Source of the DNA: Paenibacillus phytohabitans
GTDB lineage: Bacteria; Bacillota; Bacilli; Paenibacillales; Paenibacillaceae
Assembly (NCBI RefSeq): GCF_013141775.1
Contig: NZ_WHOB01000020.1
Span: 372,001 to 436,000 of the forward strand
DNA: 64,000 nt
Reading direction: 5' to 3'
A program made the translations under genes and the position numbers. Shown one piece after another: positions 61,776 to 64,000 of this stretch (its first letter is position 1; every line of letters starts with the position of its first letter). Below the pieces are notes generated by a model. It searched no databases and was not told where the DNA came from. It worked only from the letters and a program-made list of their open reading frames with translations.

Positions 61776-62075
61776 ATGGCCTATAACAATAATAATTATG
61801 GATCCGGCTATACAGGCGGTAACAACAATAACACTAGCGGAGGTGCGGGCAAATCCTCCCCTGCAGAAGCTGAAGAACTCAGTGCCGAAGACTATGCAAT
61901 CATTGCCGCAGGTTTTGGGGCATTAGGTGAAATCTTTGCTTTTCTCTCCCTGGTCAAAGCCAAACAAGTCACCAAAGAAACCGGAGGACAGGCAGGCTTT
62001 GAAGTGGACCCTATTCTATTCGTACAATCACGAAAAAAAAAAGCAGCCAGACGAAAATCCCGCCGGCCGCGTTGA
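61776..62075 (+). CDS. Hypothetical Asn-rich protein with a basic tail
   Basis: The protein has 99 residues. The N-terminus is low-complexity (MAYNNNNYGSGYTGGNNNN), the middle has one hydrophobic stretch (DYAIIAAGFGALGEIFAFLSLV) that could be a membrane or amphipathic helix, and the tail is strongly basic (RKKKAARRKSRRPR). Ten A residues at 62033-62042 encode the first lysines and could cause frame slippage. The ribosome site (GGGTG, then AGGAG directly before the ATG) is unusual. I do not recognise a family. Confidence 0.5.
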   Translation: MAYNNNNYGSGYTGGNNNNTSGGAGKSSPAEAEELSAEDYAIIAAGFGALGEIFAFLSLVKAKQVTKETGGQAGFEVDPILFVQSRKKKAARRKSRRPR

Positions 62076-62088
62076 TATATTCTTTTGC

Positions 62089-62562
62089 TTATGAAATCTT
62101 CAAAGGGAGAACCTGATGCTTGGCGAATATAGAGTCCACTTTCTCGCGTTGCTCCTCCTCATCAAGGAAGACAATGACTATAATATGCTCCAGCTCGGCA
62201 TGCCTGGCATAAGCCTCCGCATCCTCCTGCGGAATGCCAATACCGATCAGACTTACAGTAAGACCATCCGTTTCAATATCGGCTCCAGCCAGTTTGCGTG
62301 CAGCCGGACCCGCAGCCACAGCAGTATCGGCCAGCATATCCAGTCCCACTCCTAACCCGCGGGCTGTACCGAACAAGCCCTCATTGCCTTCCCCGCTCTG
62401 CGTAGCACCAATTCCGGTATCATGGGTGATGATCTCCAGCGTATTTTTCTGCTTCGTGACTGCAGATATATTCTTCGATTTGATTCCATTCTCTTTCAAT
62501 TCCCCAATCGCCAGTGCAGCATCGCTCCGATGTCCAAAAATCCCGAGTACCAATGTAGGCAT
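62089..62562 (-). CDS. General-stress-protein-like domain protein
   Basis: The protein has 157 residues and starts with LVLGIFGHRSDAALAIGELKENGI, resembling general stress protein 17M / YflT-type folds in Bacillales (alpha-beta sandwich with a Gly/Ala-rich middle, here GLFGTARGLGVGLDMLADTAV). The C-terminal strands are GLTVSLIGIGIPQEDAEAYARH and HIIVIVFLDEEE. The exact role is unknown. GGAGGG lies eight bases before the ATG. No SigB-type promoter was found by eye. Confidence 0.6.
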   Translation of the reverse strand: MPTLVLGIFGHRSDAALAIGELKENGIKSKNISAVTKQKNTLEIITHDTGIGATQSGEGNEGLFGTARGLGVGLDMLADTAVAAGPAARKLAGADIETDGLTVSLIGIGIPQEDAEAYARHAELEHIIVIVFLDEEEQREKVDSIFAKHQVLPLKIS

Positions 62563-62773
62563 CTAACATCCCTCCTGTTATTGCGATATTACCACTCTGC
62601 CTGCAGCTTGAACCTGACGGGAAGTCTCTGCGTTAGTGAATCATTCTCTCCTAATTCGGTTATAAAGATAGAATCAGGCAAATGATATACAGCAGTCTTT
62701 TAAAATAAGATAGAACGCTGCTGCTCCTGATGCGTATACATAAACATAAATCAAGAGATTGGGGGGGGCTGCT

Positions 62774-63913
62774 GTGCTTCAAAGCAAATATTTCCGGACA
62801 TGCCTGGCCATTATCGCCTTTTTGACGATACTGTATCTGGGTTCCAAAGTTATTTTCCTATTTACGCCGCTCGTATCCATCTTTAATCTGCTGCTTGTGC
62901 CAATGATGCTGTCGGGCTTCATGTATTATCTGCTCCGCCCGCTCGTCAACTTCCTGGAGACCAAAAAACTTGGACGTGCACTCTCGATTCTCCTAATCTA
63001 TCTCGTCTTCATCGGTTTGTTCGTACTGTTCTGGGTGCTGGTCTGGCCGACCCTGCGTGAACAAATCCAGAATTTCATCGATAATACGCCGTATCTGGTA
63101 GAGGGGCTGCAGAATCAGTTCAACAAAATCCAGAATGATCCGTCCTTCTCACGTTTCTTCAAAGGCGATACCGATTTAACAACAAGGCTTACAGAGTACG
63201 TAAATAGCGCCATCACTTGGGTGACTAATTCCATGTCCAACCTGATCGGTGTCATCTCCAGTATTGTAGTAGTCATTGCTACACTGCCGATTATTCTCTA
63301 TTACATGCTGAAAGATGGATATAAGCTGTCACCGATTCTTCAAGGCCTGATTCCAAGAAAGTACCGCAAGGAAGGCCAGGATATGCTGAAGGATATCGAC
63401 AGTGCGCTAAGCGGCTTCATCGTTACGCGCGTCCTGCTGAATGTGGTGCTGGGCATCATGCTCTACATCGGATTTCTGTTTATCGGCCTGCCGTATTCAC
63501 TACTGCTAGCCGTTATTTCCATTCCGCTTAACTTCATTCCTTATGTCGGCTCATTGCTGGCAGCGATTCCGGTTATTATCGTAGGATTCATTGAATCCCC
63601 TTCGATGGCACTCTGGTCTCTGATCATCATCGTCGTTGCCCAGCAGATTCAGGACAATGTGCTGTCACCGATTATCTATGGTAAATCTCTGGATGTACAT
63701 CCGCTGACAACCGTTGTGCTTGTCCTGATAGGCGGCGACTTCTTCGGCATTATCGGTGTGCTCATTGCGCTGCCTGTATATATGATTCTCAAAATCCTCT
63801 TCCTGCGGATTTATGAAATCATTATCGCTGAGCGTGAGGATGATCCGGGCGGTCCCGGGCCTATAGCACCGGCAGGGATTGAGGTCGAGATTGTTAAGGA
63901 AGAGCAGTTGTAG
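62774..63913 (+). CDS. AI-2E-family transporter (PerM/YdiK-like)
   Basis: The protein has 379 residues. The GTG at 62774 sits five bases after a run of eight Gs and is preferred to an in-frame TTG at 62759. About eight membrane helices are expected. The conserved region is FIVTRVLLNVVLGIMLYIGF, then SLLLAVISIPLNFIPYVGSLLAAIPV and VVAQQIQDNVLSPIIYGKSL. The family was named for AI-2 export, but most members have no proven substrate. A short basic region and an acidic, Pro/Gly-rich tail (EREDDPGGPGPIAPAGIEVEIV) lie at the end. The stop codon is within a small tandem repeat. Confidence 0.88.
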   Translation: MLQSKYFRTCLAIIAFLTILYLGSKVIFLFTPLVSIFNLLLVPMMLSGFMYYLLRPLVNFLETKKLGRALSILLIYLVFIGLFVLFWVLVWPTLREQIQNFIDNTPYLVEGLQNQFNKIQNDPSFSRFFKGDTDLTTRLTEYVNSAITWVTNSMSNLIGVISSIVVVIATLPIILYYMLKDGYKLSPILQGLIPRKYRKEGQDMLKDIDSALSGFIVTRVLLNVVLGIMLYIGFLFIGLPYSLLLAVISIPLNFIPYVGSLLAAIPVIIVGFIESPSMALWSLIIIVVAQQIQDNVLSPIIYGKSLDVHPLTTVVLVLIGGDFFGIIGVLIALPVYMILKILFLRIYEIIIAEREDDPGGPGPIAPAGIEVEIVKEEQL

Positions 63914-63937
63914 TTCAGTTGTAGTTCAGTTGTAGTT
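63905..63937. repeat. 11-bp triplication over the stop codon
   Basis: The unit CAGTTGTAGTT occurs three times in tandem from 63905 to 63937. The stop codon of the transporter gene (TAG, 63911-63913) lies in the first unit. Confidence 0.85.
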
Positions 63938-64000
63938 GAGTTAAACCTGCTTTGAGCGTTAAATTTCAAGACTGAATTCGCCCAAAGGGCGCGTCCGGCT

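Overview
The window looks like chromosomal DNA of a Paenibacillus-type member of the Bacillales. The main reasons are YesM/YesN-type two-component systems attached to sugar ABC transporters that lack their own ATPase, strong AGGAGG-like ribosome sites, a Bacillus-type Fnr with a C-terminal cysteine cluster, and an intergenic repeat landscape that I associate with Paenibacillus. I see no rRNA, tRNA, phage, insertion sequence or CRISPR array. About 56 protein genes are supported, most on the minus strand.

Layout. 1-0.9 kb: the tail of a siderophore-type binding protein and a nitroreductase. 1-7 kb and 13.8-20.4 kb: two complete sugar-uptake units (lipoprotein, two permeases, YesM kinase, YesN regulator) in opposite gene order, flanking a mixed-acid fermentation block of pflB-pflA and adhE (7.3-13.3 kb). 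20.6-28.3 kb: a six-gene run with two GH65 disaccharide phosphorylases, beta-phosphoglucomutase, two alpha/beta hydrolases and a GNAT acetyltransferase. 28.8-35.6 kb: an anaerobic block with fnr, a Nudix gene, nirB-nirD-nirC, a lipoprotein and ric. 35.7-44.7 kb: mixed genes, including an HxlR regulator, a Gfo/Idh oxidoreductase, msrAB, a DUF4349 lipoprotein, a 50-residue DUF1540 protein and metE. 45-49.2 kb: a four-gene operon joining a Bce-type antimicrobial-peptide ABC exporter to a DedA protein and the undecaprenyl-pyrophosphatase UppP. 49.4-53.1 kb: namA, a MarR regulator, a SemiSWEET protein and a Bce-type kinase/regulator pair. 53.3-56.7 kb: a methyltransferase, a dense repeat region, an AIM24-like protein and a YitT protein. 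57-61.4 kb: a small Crp/Fnr protein and the fructose operon fruR-fruK-fruA. 61.8-63.9 kb: a small Asn-rich protein, a stress-type protein and an AI-2E-family permease.

How the parts work together. The strongest regulatory signal is a set of Fnr-type boxes (TGTGA-N6-TCACA) upstream of nirB, pflB, adhE and fnr itself. At nirB, pflB and adhE the nearest box sits about 41-43 bp upstream of the predicted transcription start, and nirB and pflB carry a second box exactly 21 bp further up. This argues for a local oxygen-responsive regulon covering nitrite reduction, pyruvate formate-lyase and ethanol formation. CcpA-type cre sites (adhE, fru, both sugar ABC units) add a carbon-catabolite layer.

The most interesting gene arrangement is bceA-bceB-dedA-uppP. 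It places protection, dephosphorylation and possible flipping of the undecaprenyl carrier lipid in one transcription unit. The most unusual DNA is at 54.07-54.73 kb: ten 24-bp tandem repeats, a set of 18-bp direct and inverted repeats, a 12-bp-stem hairpin and a perfect 36-bp palindrome.
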